Source: Pseudofabraea citricarpa (Eukaryota > Ascomycota > Leotiomycetes > Helotiales > Dermateaceae). From it: 64,000 nt of DNA. Positions 13,276 to 27,100 of this stretch are shown in pieces. The notes below the pieces were generated by a model. That model was not told the origin of the DNA, made no database searches, and worked only from the letters and a program-made list of their open reading frames with translations. The stretch lies in NCBI GenBank assembly GCA_029641185.1, contig JAPWGK010000012.1:744001-808000 (forward strand). The letters run 5' to 3'. How positions within the stretch are numbered: the first letter of the stretch is position 1; each line of letters begins with the position of its first letter. The translations under genes and the position numbers were made by a program.

Positions 13276-16268
13276 TTTAATTAATATAATAATTAAGGAA
13301 AAAAAAGATTTAAGCTTATAAATAATTATTTAATTACTAAAGTTATAACTCGCGCTTATTAATAATAATATACTAATTATTATCTACTAAAAGTATAATA
13401 TTATACTTAAATAAGTAAAAAAAAAAAATATAAATCTTATATAATAATATTAGGAATAACTTAGAATACTCTAATAAGCTTAGGTATATAATATACTAGA
13501 GATATAAAGCTCGCTTATAACTAGGGAGTTTCTTATAATAATATTTATAAAGATAATTCTAGAATAAGAAAGATTCTAATTAATAGAATATATTAAAATA
13601 AATAAGCTTAAACTCTTAGGTAAAATACTTAAGTAATATAAAAATTAATTTTTTATTTTAATATATAAAAATTTAGTTTAATTTATAATTAAAAGAATAA
13701 TAATTTTTATTATTCTTAGAGGAAAATCGAATAATACTAGAAATTAATATATTAGCTTAACTTAATAAAAGTAAAAATAATTATATTCTTATTAAGATAA
13801 AAGAAATAAAAAATATTTCTAGAAACTCTTAATATATTTATTTCTTAAGTATATTTTTATAAGAAGCTTAAGGAAAGATCTTTAAAATTCTTTTTTTAAA
13901 GAAAAATATTATATAATCTAAGATTATTTATAAAATAAGAACTAGAATTTAATATATAATAAGCTTATTAAGAAAGATTAAAAGATCTTAAATTTTAAGG
14001 ATTTATTCTAAAAAAAAAAGAATTTTTTTAGAAGTTTTACTAGTAAATACTTAGGATTTATAAATATAATAATCTTAGATCTAAAACTTATAATCTAATA
14101 ACTAGGTATAAGTATTTATATAATTATAAATTTTTTAAGCTATTTATTATCTAATAATATACTTATTAATAATTATAAAATTATTTACTTAGTAAATAAT
14201 AAGAAACTTCTAGTTCTAAGCTTATTAGTTAAAATAAACTTAGATAATATAATAAATATAAGAATTTTATATTTATTAATCTTATTTTATAATATTAGGA
14301 TTATAAAAAATATATTAGATAAAATAAATAAAAAAGAAATAATAAATTTAATATTTTATAATATTAAAATAATTAAAAGATTTAATATTAATATAATATT
14401 AGAGATTTTTCTTAAGAAAATTAAGATCTAATACTAAGAGTTTAATAACTTATTAAAATATAAGAGTAAGAAAAAGAATATATATATTAAGAAATTAAAA
14501 CCTTTATTTAATATTATATTCTTAGAATATAAGTTATTTTCCTTTTACTTAAAACTTCTTATAAATATCTCTTTAAATATTACTAGGATTCTTATATTTC
14601 TTATAATTAAATAAAAGATAAAACTAAGGCTTAAGAACTAAGAGAAATTCTTATATTTAAGGTTAAATTCTAAATAATTTTAATATAATAAAATAAGATA
14701 TCTTAGCTTAATAGCTTTAAGTATATTTATTAGATTAATTTATAATATAAAAATAAATAAGATAAAATAAGTAAAATATAAATATTATTTTATAGCTTAT
14801 ATTAGCTAAAGAATATTAAAGCGATTACTAGAAAGAAAATCGTCTCGATTTTTCTAGAAAATTAATTAAAACTTATTTAATTTTAAATATAAATATAATA
14901 GATTTTCTTAGTTATTTATAATTAAAAATAAATATAATAAAAAGCTTTTTAGTTTTATACTAAGATAAAAAACTTATAAGAAAATATATTATTTTCTTAA
15001 AAGCTTTAAGAGCTAAATAAAAACTTAGTATAAGCTTTTAATTTATAAAATTAAGTAAAATAATAATATATTTATAATTATAATTAAAAGTATTATTTAT
15101 TATTAGTATTAGATAAAAGAAATAAATATTAATCTTAAGCTTTCTCTAATATATATATATAAGATAAATAATAAAATAAAGCGAATTAAATAAAAAGTAA
15201 TTATAAGATTTATAAAAATAAAAGAAAATATAAACCTTTTAATAAATTTATAGCTAGAAATTATACTTATAAAAATCTTCTTATATAATATTAACTCGCT
15301 TTAAACTAATAATATAAAAACCTTAAATAAAATACTCGATTCCTAGTTTTACTTATACTTTTAATAATATAATCCTAAGTAAATTATTAACTTAATAATA
15401 AATCTTCGACCTAATTAAAATAAGATTTATATATATAATTATTAGATATACTTATTAATTAAAAAATAAGAAGCTAAAAGCTTAGTAAAAGCTTTTAAAA
15501 TTAGATTATAAGCTTATATTAGATATTTAATAAAATATATTATATCTAATATCTATAAAATATAAATTCTTATACTTAATAAAATTATTATTACTAGAAA
15601 TATTAGATTTAATAAAAATATTAGGTATAACCTAAATAAAAAATAAAAGAAAAATTAACCTCTTACGATTATTAGAATAATAATAAATATAATTAAAATT
15701 AAGAAACCTAAGATTTAAAATACTAGATTAATACTTAGTAATTTAATTAGATAAAAAAATATAAGTCTTATAATTAAATAAAATAAGAAGTTTATTAGAA
15801 GAAATAATAATATTTCTATTAATCTAGGGGATAATATCCTAGCTTTTTAAAAGATTAAGTCTTAAGTAAAAGCTAAAAAATTAATATAAGAAGTTATATT
15901 AATACTTTTAGTAATTATAAAATAATAAAAGAATAATTTATTTAATTAACTTTTAAGACTTTTATCTTCTAATAATATTCTCGAACTTAAAAGTATATTA
16001 GCTTTAGGGAATAAAAATAATAATAAAATAATAAGAATTAATTTAAGTAATTTATTACTAAGAAAAATAATATCTTAGATAATTATATAATAAAAAAGAT
16101 TATACGACTAAATAATAAGTTAATAAAAGTCTTTTTAAGGAGAACCTAGAGGAAAAATCTTAGCTTAGCCCCTAGAATTAAAATATAAGTATAAGTATAA
16201 GAAATTTAATTTAATAATATAATCTAATAAGAAACTTTAAGATAAAAATTATAAGAATTTTAGGGGAA
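13276..16268 (-). mobile_element. Family A element, copy 2 (inverted, truncated)
   Basis: This is the reverse complement of roughly 9530-12540 of copy 1. It begins immediately beyond the terminal repeat of copy 1, so the two copies make a giant inverted repeat with ~3-kb arms around a ~735-bp centre (12541-13275). It breaks off at 16268 where the copia/inverted-repeat unit starts and does not clearly resume after that unit. Both arms carry RIP mutations, with many differences between them, as expected for independent mutation of the two copies. Confidence 0.7.
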
Positions 16269-16274
16269 ATAAAA

Positions 16275-16700
16275 AAAATATATAGTTTGATATATTTATA
16301 ACTTAAATTCGAATAATTAATTCGATTAAATTATAACTAAGTAAATAGTAGTAATTTCCTAAAAAGGAAATTTATTATAAGTAAATTATATAAAACCTTA
16401 TATATACTAAAAATAGATTTTAGTATATAATTATCACGTGTTTTAATAATAATCAAACTAGTAGTTTTTATAATTTTGATCACGTGATAAAATCTTTAAT
16501 TCTTACTTAATAAATTTATAGTATAAGGAATTTACTATATATCTAAAAATATATAATTATTATATATTACATATATAATATATTTTTATATTTTACTTAA
16601 AATTATAAGTTATATTTAATACTTATTAAAAAATATAATATATAAAAGTATTATATAACTTTGTTATATTTTTAGTTATAATTATATCTTATATTTAATA
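16275..16700 (+). repeat. Left arm of ~415-bp inverted repeat
   Basis: This arm is near-identical to the reverse complement of 18260-18688. It begins TATAGTTTGATATATTTATA and holds two CACGTG sites (16435, 16481). If the copia fragment inside is on the minus strand, this arm lies where its 3' LTR should be. Confidence 0.8.
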
Positions 16701-18259
16701 TTCCCTCGTAATCGATATTTAATATTTTATTATTTTTACTATTTATTATTTTTGTTTTTTATTTCTTATTATTATTATAGTTTTTTATATTCTTTATTTA
16801 TATAATAATAATATTAATATCGATTATAGGTAGTAATATATTTATATATAAAGTATTTATATATATCTTAATTTCTAAATATATACGCTTAGATATAGAG
16901 TATTTATACGTATTATTTAGCCTAATTATATTAATACTTATATATAAAGTATTTATATATTTTTTATTTTAAATTTAGCTATATTATAAATTTCTTATAT
17001 TTAATATTATTTAATCTTTTTATAAATCTATCTACTTTTTAATTATTTGTATTTATATATACTAGTTTTAATATATTATTATTTAATATTTCTCTTATAA
17101 AGTAATATATTATATTAATATATTTAGTTCTTTTATATAATTTAGGATTTTCAGCTAATATTATTACTAATTAGCTATTAGTTAATAATATTAGTTTATT
17201 TATTTATATTCTTAATTTTAATTATTCTCTTATATATTTAACTATATTTATTAAATATATTAGTTCTCTTATAGCTTCTTTAGTAGTTATATATTTAGAT
17301 TTATATAATAAAATTAAAACTAATTTTTATAATATATTATTCTAACTTATTATATTATTATTTCCTAATAAAAATAAATAACTACTAGTACTTTTTCTAG
17401 TTATAATATTACCGCCCTAATTAGCGTCTATAAATCCTATTATTTCTAGATTTATTATTTTATTATATAATAAACCTAATTTATTATTTTTATTATTATA
17501 ATTATTATTTAAATATTTCTATATTCTTTCTAATACTTTAAAATATATTTTATTAGGATTAGATATATATCTAGTATATTTATTTATAGCAAATATTATA
17601 TCGGGTCTAGTTTTATTACTTAAATATAATATTAAATTAACTTCCTTTTGATATTATTTTATATATTCAGATAATACTAGTTCTTTTAATTTTTCTAATT
17701 ATATTCCTAAATTAACTGGTATTAATATAAGTATTAAATTTTATTTATTAAATCGTTCTAATATTTTATTTAAATATTTATTTTGATATATATATATAAT
17801 TTTATTTATATAATCTGTTTCGATTTTTATTCCTAGGAATTATTTTACTAAACTAATATATTCTAATTTAGTTATATATATTTTTGTTATAATATCTGTA
17901 ATATTTTTAATATTATTTTTATTCGGGCTAGTAAAAATTAAATTATCTATATAATATATAATTATAATTAATAATTTATTATATAAAAATATAGCTTTAT
18001 TATATAATAATATTTTAAATCCTAGTTTTACTAGTATATTAGCTAAATATTTATAAAATAAGCTTAGTAATTATTTTAAACTATATAATACCTTATTTAA
18101 TCGATATACTTTATTTTTATCTTTTTCAAATCCTATTAGTTAAATAGTATATATTTCTTTATCTATTTTTGTATATATAAATATATTTTTTAATATTATA
18201 TTAGTATAATTTCCAATTATTTTTAATAGCTATAATAAATATAATTCTATATAATTTTG

Positions 18260-18688
18260 TTAAATATAAGATATAGTTATAACTAAAAACGTAACAAAGT
18301 TATATAATACTTTTATATATTATATATTTTAATAAGTATTAAATATAACTTATAATTTTAAGTAAAATATAAAAATACTATGTATATTATATATATAATA
18401 TATAATAATTATATATTTTCAGATACTTAGTAAATTCCTTATACTATGAATTTATTAAGTAAGAATTAAAGATTCTATCACGTGATTAAAATTATAAAAA
18501 CTACTAGTTTGATTATTATTAAAACACGTGATAATTATATACTAAAATCTATTTTTAGTATATATCAAGTTTTATATAATTTACTTATAATAAATTTCCT
18601 TTTTAGGAAATTACTATTATTTACTTAGTTATAATTTAATCGAATTAATTATTCGAATTTAAGTTATAAATATATTAAACTATATTAT
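18260..18688 (-). repeat. Right arm of ~415-bp inverted repeat
   Basis: Reverse complement of the left arm, with a handful of transition differences. It abuts the reverse transcriptase fragment directly, so the element's 5' two-thirds were lost or this arm is a second LTR in the opposite orientation. It holds CACGTG at 18479 and 18525. Confidence 0.8.
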
Positions 18689-18690
18689 AT

Positions 18691-18990
18691 ATAGAAAATA
18701 GCTATTAAGGTATATTTAAGATTTACTTATTAAGGTAATTACTTATTAGTAATCTCTTAAGGTAAACTAACTATAATAGAATTATATATTAAGGTTATTA
18801 TTATATTAGTTACCTATAAAGGTTATTAAATATTAGTTACTTATAAAGGTTACTAATTATTTAATTACCTATAAGGGTTATTATAAATTATCTATATAAG
18901 AATAGCTTTATCCCTCAAATAAAAAAATCATCAGTAACTTAACTACCTATTCGAATATATACACTCACGTGATAATTAATACGCTCTGCT
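18691..18990. repeat. Degenerate short-period repeat (AAGGT units)
   Basis: The words TTAAGGTA, AAAGGTTA and TTACCTATA recur roughly every 20-35 bases between 18705 and 18895. The result is a loose tandem and partly palindromic array. It is followed by about 100 bases of nearly unmutated sequence with CpA sites and one CACGTG at 18966. Function is unknown. Confidence 0.5.
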
Positions 18991-21790
18991 AACCTTTTAT
19001 ATTATATAAAATAAGTTCCTTTTATATAAGTCTAATATATCTTTATTTACTAAAATAATTATATAACCTAGCTATAAGCTTAGGTTCTTATTATTTATAA
19101 ATAATTTGTTTATAAAAATATAAATCTTTATATAAGATAAGTTAAGTTAGATATATCTAATATCTCGATTTATATAATTTATTTATTATATAATTCTCTT
19201 ATTTAAAGCTAAGATCTTCTTATTTATTAGATACTAGTATTACGTAGCTATAAATAAATTAAAGGCTACTACCTCTAGTTAATAGATAATAATAATATAT
19301 ATTTTACGTACTTTTTATTCCTTATATTTATTTATATAAGTTAGTAACTTAATATTAATAATTTAAAGTTTCTTTTCTTAGCCTTTCTAAAGAATTAGGA
19401 TTAATTCTTTTTCTTATTAGAGAATATACTTATTAAAGATTAAGGAAGCCTTATATAAGAGTTTCTTAATAGGTTTTATAAGAAATCCTACTTCCTAGAG
19501 TTTCTCTTATTTTATTTATTTAAAGTTCTTATCTTCTAGAATTAATATATTATTTATTTATATTCTTATTATCTTAAAAGCCTTCTTATTTATAAATATT
19601 AAGAGATATAAATCGTACGAGGATAATTATATTAAAAGCTTCTTATAATAATACTTATAATAAGTTACTTACTAGTATATTCCTACTTCTAGGATATTAT
19701 ATAATAATTTTTATATAAGTATAATAATTCCTTAGGGAAAGAATTTATAATTTCTATTTTTATAAGATAATTATATATAAGTACTTTCTTTATATAATTA
19801 AGTATTATTTATAAATAGTCTTATTTCCTAATAATTAGAATCTTCTTCTTTCCTTAGACTAAAATATTTTCTAAGTTATTAAGCTTTACTTCTAGTTAGT
19901 TTATATCTTAGATATATAAGAAGAATAATATATTTATTTGTATAATATAAAACTTAATCTTACTAATTAGAATCTTAACTTAGATTATTTCCTTAACTTT
20001 TATAGATTTTTTTCTAAACTTAATAATCTTATCTTACTTCGTACGATTAATCTAGATACTTAGGTCTTATTTCTAGAGCGTAAAAACTTATTACTTACTT
20101 ATAATTAAAATACTAGTAGCTTTATTATCTAATATTATTCCTTAGAAAATTCCTAATAAATATCTTCTTTCTAGTAGAAATATTCTAGGCTCGTACGATT
20201 CTTCCTTAGTATTTATATTATCTAGTTCCTTTAGTTAGAAAAGATATATAAACGTATAATTATCTAGAGTTATAAGTATTATTATTTTATTAACTTTTTT
20301 ATATTTTATTAAAAATACTTCGTATAATATTTTATTATATAAAGTTATAGATTTTTTTTTTCTTATTTCCTTTTTCTTATTTAGGTTCTTATCTAAAGAA
20401 CTCTCTTATTTTATAAGGAATTATTAAATATTATTCTTAGGAATTAGATCTAGTTTTATAAGAAGTTAATTATTATACTTAGTATATATCTTTATATACT
20501 TTTCTTAAATATATTTTATAAACTAATACCCTAGCTTTTTATAAATATAATATTTCTTTAAGTCTAAGTTATTTTATAATATATAACTTTTCTAAAAAGA
20601 TTTATTATAAGGTTAAGATTTATTTATATAAGGCTATCTTCTAGATTAGCTTTTATATTTCTTATTAGTTTAATACTAGGATTCTTTCTTTTCTTACTTA
20701 TAAAAGTAAGATAATACTTTCTTGGTTTATACGATTATTCTTATAACTAATTTTAGATTTATATAAAATCTCTTAAAAATTAGAAAAAATTTATAAAATA
20801 CTAGATTATATTTTTTAATTCTTTTATAAGTATTTAGGACTTAATATTTTAGATTATACTTATTCTAATACTTTATTAAAAACTCTTTTTATATTATATA
20901 AAAAGAGTTAAAAAAATCTTAAGATATTTAAGTTTTAATTTATTAGGATTCTTTCTAATTACTTTTTCTAGAATAATTTCTTTTTATTTAAATAAGTATT
21001 TCTATTTATTCTCTTTTATTTTAAAGTATAACTTTATAATAAAAATTATTATATAAAAGTTATAAGATCTTCCTAATATCTTATTATAATAAAAGTTTAT
21101 TATCTTACTTTTAAGTATAATAAAAAAAGCTTTATAAAACTCTTTTTCTATTAGCTTAACCTTAGAATAATAATTAAAAAAAACTTATAACTTAATATCT
21201 AAGATATTATATAAATCTCTTTTATATTTCTTATTTTTATAATTATAAATCTTTATAATATCTATAAATAATCTAGATATACCTAATATAATTAGTAGGT
21301 TATCTAATTAATATTATATAAGTATAATTATTATTTCTTATAAACTTAAGTATAAGTTAATATTAAACCTTATATATACTTATAATTACTAGAAAGATAT
21401 ATTTTCTCTTATTTCTTATAACTCGTAGCTTTATAAAAAAGTATCTTAGTTTAAGATTATATAAGATCTCTAGAAAGCTTTCTTTTAGTTAAAGTTAAAA
21501 ATCTCTTTATATTTCTTTAAATAAAAATTAATATCTTTCTTTATCTAAATATATAATTCCTTCTCTTATAATACTTCTTTTAAAGTCTTTATATATAATA
21601 TTAGAATTACTTACTTTTATACCTAAACTTTATAAATAAGTAAATACTTTTATAATTCTTTTACTAGACTTTTATTTATAAGATTAAAAAGTATTATATC
21701 TTATTTTTTAAACGCTTCTTAAATTCCTTTTATATAACTTTATCTTTATATATAAATTCCTTAGCTTATTATACGAGTATTAATATTAAA
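18991..21790 (-). mobile_element. Copia-type element with gag/protease joined to RT
   Basis: Minus-strand reading near 19850-20130 resembles the retropepsin region of fungal copia polyproteins, ending in a block like ILDVNWLEVKFNNLENVLVQ. Near 19640-19745 it continues as copia reverse transcriptase (LYNILEVG-type block), and near 19536-19585 as the conserved VGMQ-DDTLIL-type block. The integrase that should lie between is absent, which suggests an internal deletion with a joint near 19745. The part at 20.2-21.8 kb should be gag but is too decayed to identify. LTRs were not found. Confidence 0.55.
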
Positions 21791-23472
21791 ATATTACTAA
21801 GCCTTGACTTAGTTACCTAATATATCACCTAATATATTATATAACCTTAATATATATAGATACTTCTTAGTTTAGCTCTCTCTTGTTTCCTTAAGGAATA
21901 TAATAATAAAATACTTCCCTATTATATTTTTATTAGGTTATAAGCCCGGGCTTAGTACTATAAATCTAGCTAAGTATATACCGGTTTATTATACTATATA
22001 TATACTTAGAAATACTCTAGAAGATACGCTACGATATACCTCTAAAAATACTAAACGTATCTTAGAGAAAACCTTTATATTATAAGAGCTACCTAATAGC
22101 GAAGAGATTAAAGTAATAGTATAACCTTGCTAAAAAATAGCTAGGAGATATAATAAAACAAAAGTAGCTAGGAAATTTGCTAAGAGTAGCGTATAATAGC
22201 GTACGAGTACTAGACTACCCTAGAACCCTAAAAATAAGCTTTAGGATCCTCCTAACTACCTTAGAAAATTTAAGATAACTAATTAGTATAAAACAGAAAC
22301 CTAATCTTAGTAAACTACTAAAGGAACGATTTCCTAAGGACGAAAGGGATATTTAACTTAACTTTCGATTAGATTTCTTCCCTAGATATATATTATTATT
22401 CTTTAATATATCCCTTAAAGATTTCGAAGAAATCGTATCTTTATTAAACTATAAACTACCTAGGTTACTATTAGTTTTAGTTAGCGATACTAAATTAGTA
22501 ATATCTAAAGAAGTACTTTTACTACCTAGCCTAATACTATTATTTAGACTATAGGTACGAGAGATAATACTATAAAAAGTACTTATAATATATACGTCCG
22601 GAAGAGTTATTAAAAAAGGACTTATTATACTAAAACTAAAGATATTTATTAGACTAATAAAGCGAAAAGTATTAGAAGAAAACCTAAGATATCCGAAACG
22701 AAACTAACAGGAAACCTCCTCTTATAGGTCCCTTATCTTAATAAAACTAACTAGTAAGAATTCTAGCGTTAAATTACTAACGCCCTCTATTATAAGAACT
22801 ATTATATTAAAAAGATTATTATATATAAAAAGCAGAAGCCTATAAAACATATAATAGTTATAGGACAGGTATAATATACTAATATAAATAAGATTATTTA
22901 CCTTATAATAATACTAATATCACGTGATAAACTTAGTAAATAGTCGAAGAATAATTAATATAATAGAATATATTAAATAAGTTATATATATGTTAGTTCT
23001 TTATAGCTTAGGAATAACCACCTTATTATATATATAATTATTTGATTCTAGTATATTCGATATCACGTGTTATATTAATAATATTAATTATAAATCAATA
23101 TATATTTGTAAGTATTTATTATAAATCAATATTAATTTATAATTGGTTGATTTATAATCGAATATACTAGAAACTATAAGAAATATAAATTAAGTTTAAT
23201 ATCATATAATTCGAGTAAACTTAATCGAAAAATCATATATACGACTAAAAACCCAGATTATTCTATCAAACTAGTCCCGATTAGGAAATTTGTTCCCGAT
23301 TTAGAATCCTTATAAAAAACTACATAGGATAAGACCTTTCCTTTTAGGAAAATCACATGACTAAGTTAGGAAAAATCAATTTAGTTATTTTTTGTTCCTA
23401 AAGCTATAAAAACCTCAAACTATATAGGTTTATATAAAAGTACGATATTATATATATAATAATATCTAACAA
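21791..23472. other. Mildly RIP-mutated segment, content unknown
   Basis: Base composition is less extreme here. CpA/TpG sites, GC-containing words and CACGTG sites (22921, 23064) persist, in contrast to the flanks. No open frame of useful length remains and no domain was recognised. The stretch 23200-23470 is almost free of RIP. This may be unique DNA caught between duplicated elements and mutated only by leakage, or a younger insertion. Confidence 0.4.
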
Positions 23473-24180
23473 GAAGTAAGCTAAATAAAAGAAAAAAATA
23501 TAAAAAAATAAGTTATATAAGAAATAAAAGATATATTAACTAGCTTAGTATTAATAATAAGAAGCTTTATAATAGATTATATAAGCTTATTAGTAGATAA
23601 ATCTTTAACTTAAGAAAAATCGTAAATATTTATAGCTTATAAAATAATAAGTAACTAGTATAAAATATAAAAGATTATTTATATATTAAGAAAAAAAAAA
23701 AAAAAGAAATAAATCTTATAAAAGTCTCTTTTATTTTATATACTTTTAATAGGTTTTTTATTTTTATCTTATAAATAATACGAGATATCTTTAATTTACT
23801 TATTAAAAAAAGTAAATAATAAGAAAAAAAAAAAGAAAGATAAAAGGAATACTTAAGCTTAATAATATTATAATTAAGGTTAAGATTAAGATTATAAGAG
23901 AAAAAAAGAGAGAAGTTATAAAATAAGAATTTTATAAGTAAGATCTTTAATTTATAAAGTAATAATTAAGTTACTTTTAGTATTAGCCGAATTAAAAGAA
24001 CTAAAAATAATATAAGAAAATCTCTAATTTATAAATCTAATCTAATAATTCGGTTAATAAATAATCGTATATAATATAATTACCTAGCTTATATTATTTA
24101 TTTATTTAAGGATAATATATTAATTTTATACTCCTAAAAAGTAATATATATACTAAGTATAATAAATTATAAGATATATT
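23473..24180. repeat. Inverted partner of 5796-6492
   Basis: Reverse complement of 5796-6492, ending exactly at the left terminal repeat of family A copy 3. The sharp left edge at 23473 coincides with the change from nearly unmutated to fully RIP-mutated sequence. That is expected if RIP recognised the duplicated length. Confidence 0.6.
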
Positions 24181-27100
24181 ATAAAATCTAGGATTAGATA
24201 ATTTATTATATAAGAGATTAAGATAACTAAGATAATCTACTTAATAATAAGTATTAATCTTATATAAATATACTTTTTCTTATAATCTCTTGCTCCTTTT
24301 AATTAGATAATATAAATTATACTTTTTACGCTTTCTTAATTACTTAAATTAACTCTACTTTTATTATATAATACTTATAAATTACCTTAAATTATAATTT
24401 ATAATTAGTATTAGGTTATTATTCTAGATAAGTCTAATTTATATATAAATATTTATTTTAGAGAAATTAATTTAGTTTTTATTTCTAAGATCCTAATTAT
24501 TTACTAATAATTTTTATCTTTTAGGTTTTAGAGTTTTAGTCTTATATTATCTCTAAAATAAGTATTAAATAAATAATTTATTAGATTCTTTTAATATTTT
24601 AGTACTTTTAATATATTATTTTAATAAACGCTTAGGAGTTTATTTAAGAGACCGCTTATTTATATATTTACTCTTAAGACTTTTATTTATAATATTATAA
24701 TAATTATTATATATATTATTTTAAAATAATTTTTATCTTATCTTATTAATTAATTAGGCTAATAAATATAATAAAAGTTATTAAGTATATTAATATATTA
24801 ATATTTAGCTCGACTTATTATTTCTTTAAGTTACTTATTTTTTATTTTTATAAAAGAATATATTACGCTTTTTTTATTTTCCCTAGAATTTTTATAATTT
24901 TTATCTTAGAATCTTTTATTAAATTATATTATTAGATTAAATTTCTTATACTTATATTTATACTTTAATTTTAGAAGCTAAGCTAAGGCTTTTTTTTTAG
25001 GTTTTTCCTAAGAAAACTTTTATTAACTTATTACTTAGTCGTATAATCTCTTTTATTATATAATTATCTAAGATATTATTTTTCTTAGTAATAAATTATT
25101 TAAATTAACTTTTATTATTTTATTATTATTCTTGCTTCCTAAAGCTAATATACTTTTAGATTTAAGAATATTATTAAGAAATAAAAGTCTTAAAAGTCGA
25201 TCGAGTAAATTATTTTTTTATTATTTTATAATTACTAAAAATATTAATATAATTTCTTATATTAGCTTTTTAGCTTTTATTTAAGACTCGATTTTTTAAG
25301 AGACTAAGATATTATCCCTTAGATTAATAGAAATATTATTATTTTTTCTTATAAGCTTTTTATTTTACTTAATTATAAGACTTATATTTTTTTATTTAAT
25401 TAAATTATTAAATATTAATTTAATATCCTAAATCTTAAGTTTCTTAATTTCGATTATATTTATTATTATTCTAGTAATTATAAGTAATTAGTTTTTCTCT
25501 TATTTTTTATTTAAGTTATACCTAATATTTTTATTAAATCTAATATTTCTAGTAATAATAATTTTATTAAATATAAGAACTTATATTTTATAAATATTAG
25601 ATATAATATATCTTATTAAATATCTAATATAAGCTTATAATCTAGTTTTAAAAGCTTTTACTAAACTCCTAGCTTCTTATTTTTTAATTAATAGATATAT
25701 CTAATAATTATATATATAAATCTTATCTTAATTAGGTCGAAGATTTATTATTAAGTTAGCGATTTACTTAGGATTATATTATTAAAAATATAAGCGAAAC
25801 TAGAAGTTAAGTATTTTATTTAAGGTTTTTATATTATTAGCTTAAAATAAGCTAATATTATATAAGAAGATTCTTATAAATATAATTTCTAGTTATAAGC
25901 TTATTAGAAGATTTATATTCTCTTTTATTTTTATAAATCTTATAATTATTTTTTATCTAACTTATTTCGCTTTATTATTTATCTTATATATATATATTAA
26001 AAAAAGCTTAAGATTAATATTTATTTTTTTAATCTAATACTAGTAATAAATAATATCTTTAATTACGATTATAAATATATTATTATTTTACTTAATTTTA
26101 TAAATTAAAAGCTTATACTAAGTTTTTATTTAGCTCTTAAAACTCTTAAGAAAATAATATATCTTTTTATAAATTTTTTATCTTAGTATAAAACTAAAAA
26201 GCTTTTTATTATATTTATCTTTAATTATAAGTAACTAAAAGAAACTATTATACTTATATTTAAAATTAAATAAATCCTAATTAATTTTTTAGAAAAATTA
26301 AAGCGATTTTTTTTCTAGTAATTACTTTAATATTTTTTAGCTAATATAAATTATAAAATAATACTTATATTTCGCTTATTTTATCTTACTTATTTTTATA
26401 TTACGAATTAATCTAATAAATATACTTAGAGTTATTAGGCTAAGATATCTTATTTTATTATACTAAAGTTATTTAGAATTTAATCTTAGATATAAGAATT
26501 TCTCTTAGTTTTTAAGCTTTAGTTTTATCTTTTATTTAATTATAAGGAATATAAGAATCTTAGTAATATTCGAAAAGATATTTATAAAAAGCTTTAAGTA
26601 AAAGGAAAATAACTTATATTCTAAGAATATAATATTAAATAAAAGTCTTAATTTCTTAATATATATATTTTTTTTCTTACTTTTATATCTTAATAAATTA
26701 TTAAACCCTTAGTATTAGATCTTAATCTTTTTAAGAAAAATCTTTAATATTATATTAATATTAAACCTTTTAATTATTTTAATATTATAAAATATTAAAT
26801 CTATTATTTCTTTTTTATTTACTTCGTTTAATATATTTTTTATAATTCTAGTATTATAAAATAAGATTAATAAATATAAAATTCTTATATTTATTATATT
26901 ATCTAGATTTATTTTAACTAATAAGCTTAGAACTAAAAGTTCCTTATTATTTATTAAGTAAATAACTTTATAATTATTAATAAGTATATTATTAGATAAT
27001 AAATAACTTAAAAAGTTTATAATTATATAAATACTTATACTTAGTTATTAGATTATAAGTTTTAGGTCTAAGATTATTACGTTTATAAGCCCTAGGTATT

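Larger units (their letters stand above)
16269..18690 (-). mobile_element. Copia RT-RNase H fragment between inverted repeats
   Basis: Minus-strand reading gives a copia reverse transcriptase with a YIDDLIF-like block near 17945-17970 (second Asp mutated to Asn). It continues into RNase H with DANWGG-RKSTSGYLF-like residues near 17345-17480 (Trp now TAG) and a KRTKYINI-type C-terminal motif near 17095-17165. Gag, protease and integrase are missing. Unlike its neighbours the unit keeps a fair number of CpA/TpG sites, so it has been mutated less. The flanking ~415-bp repeats are inverted, whereas normal LTRs are direct. Confidence 0.75.
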
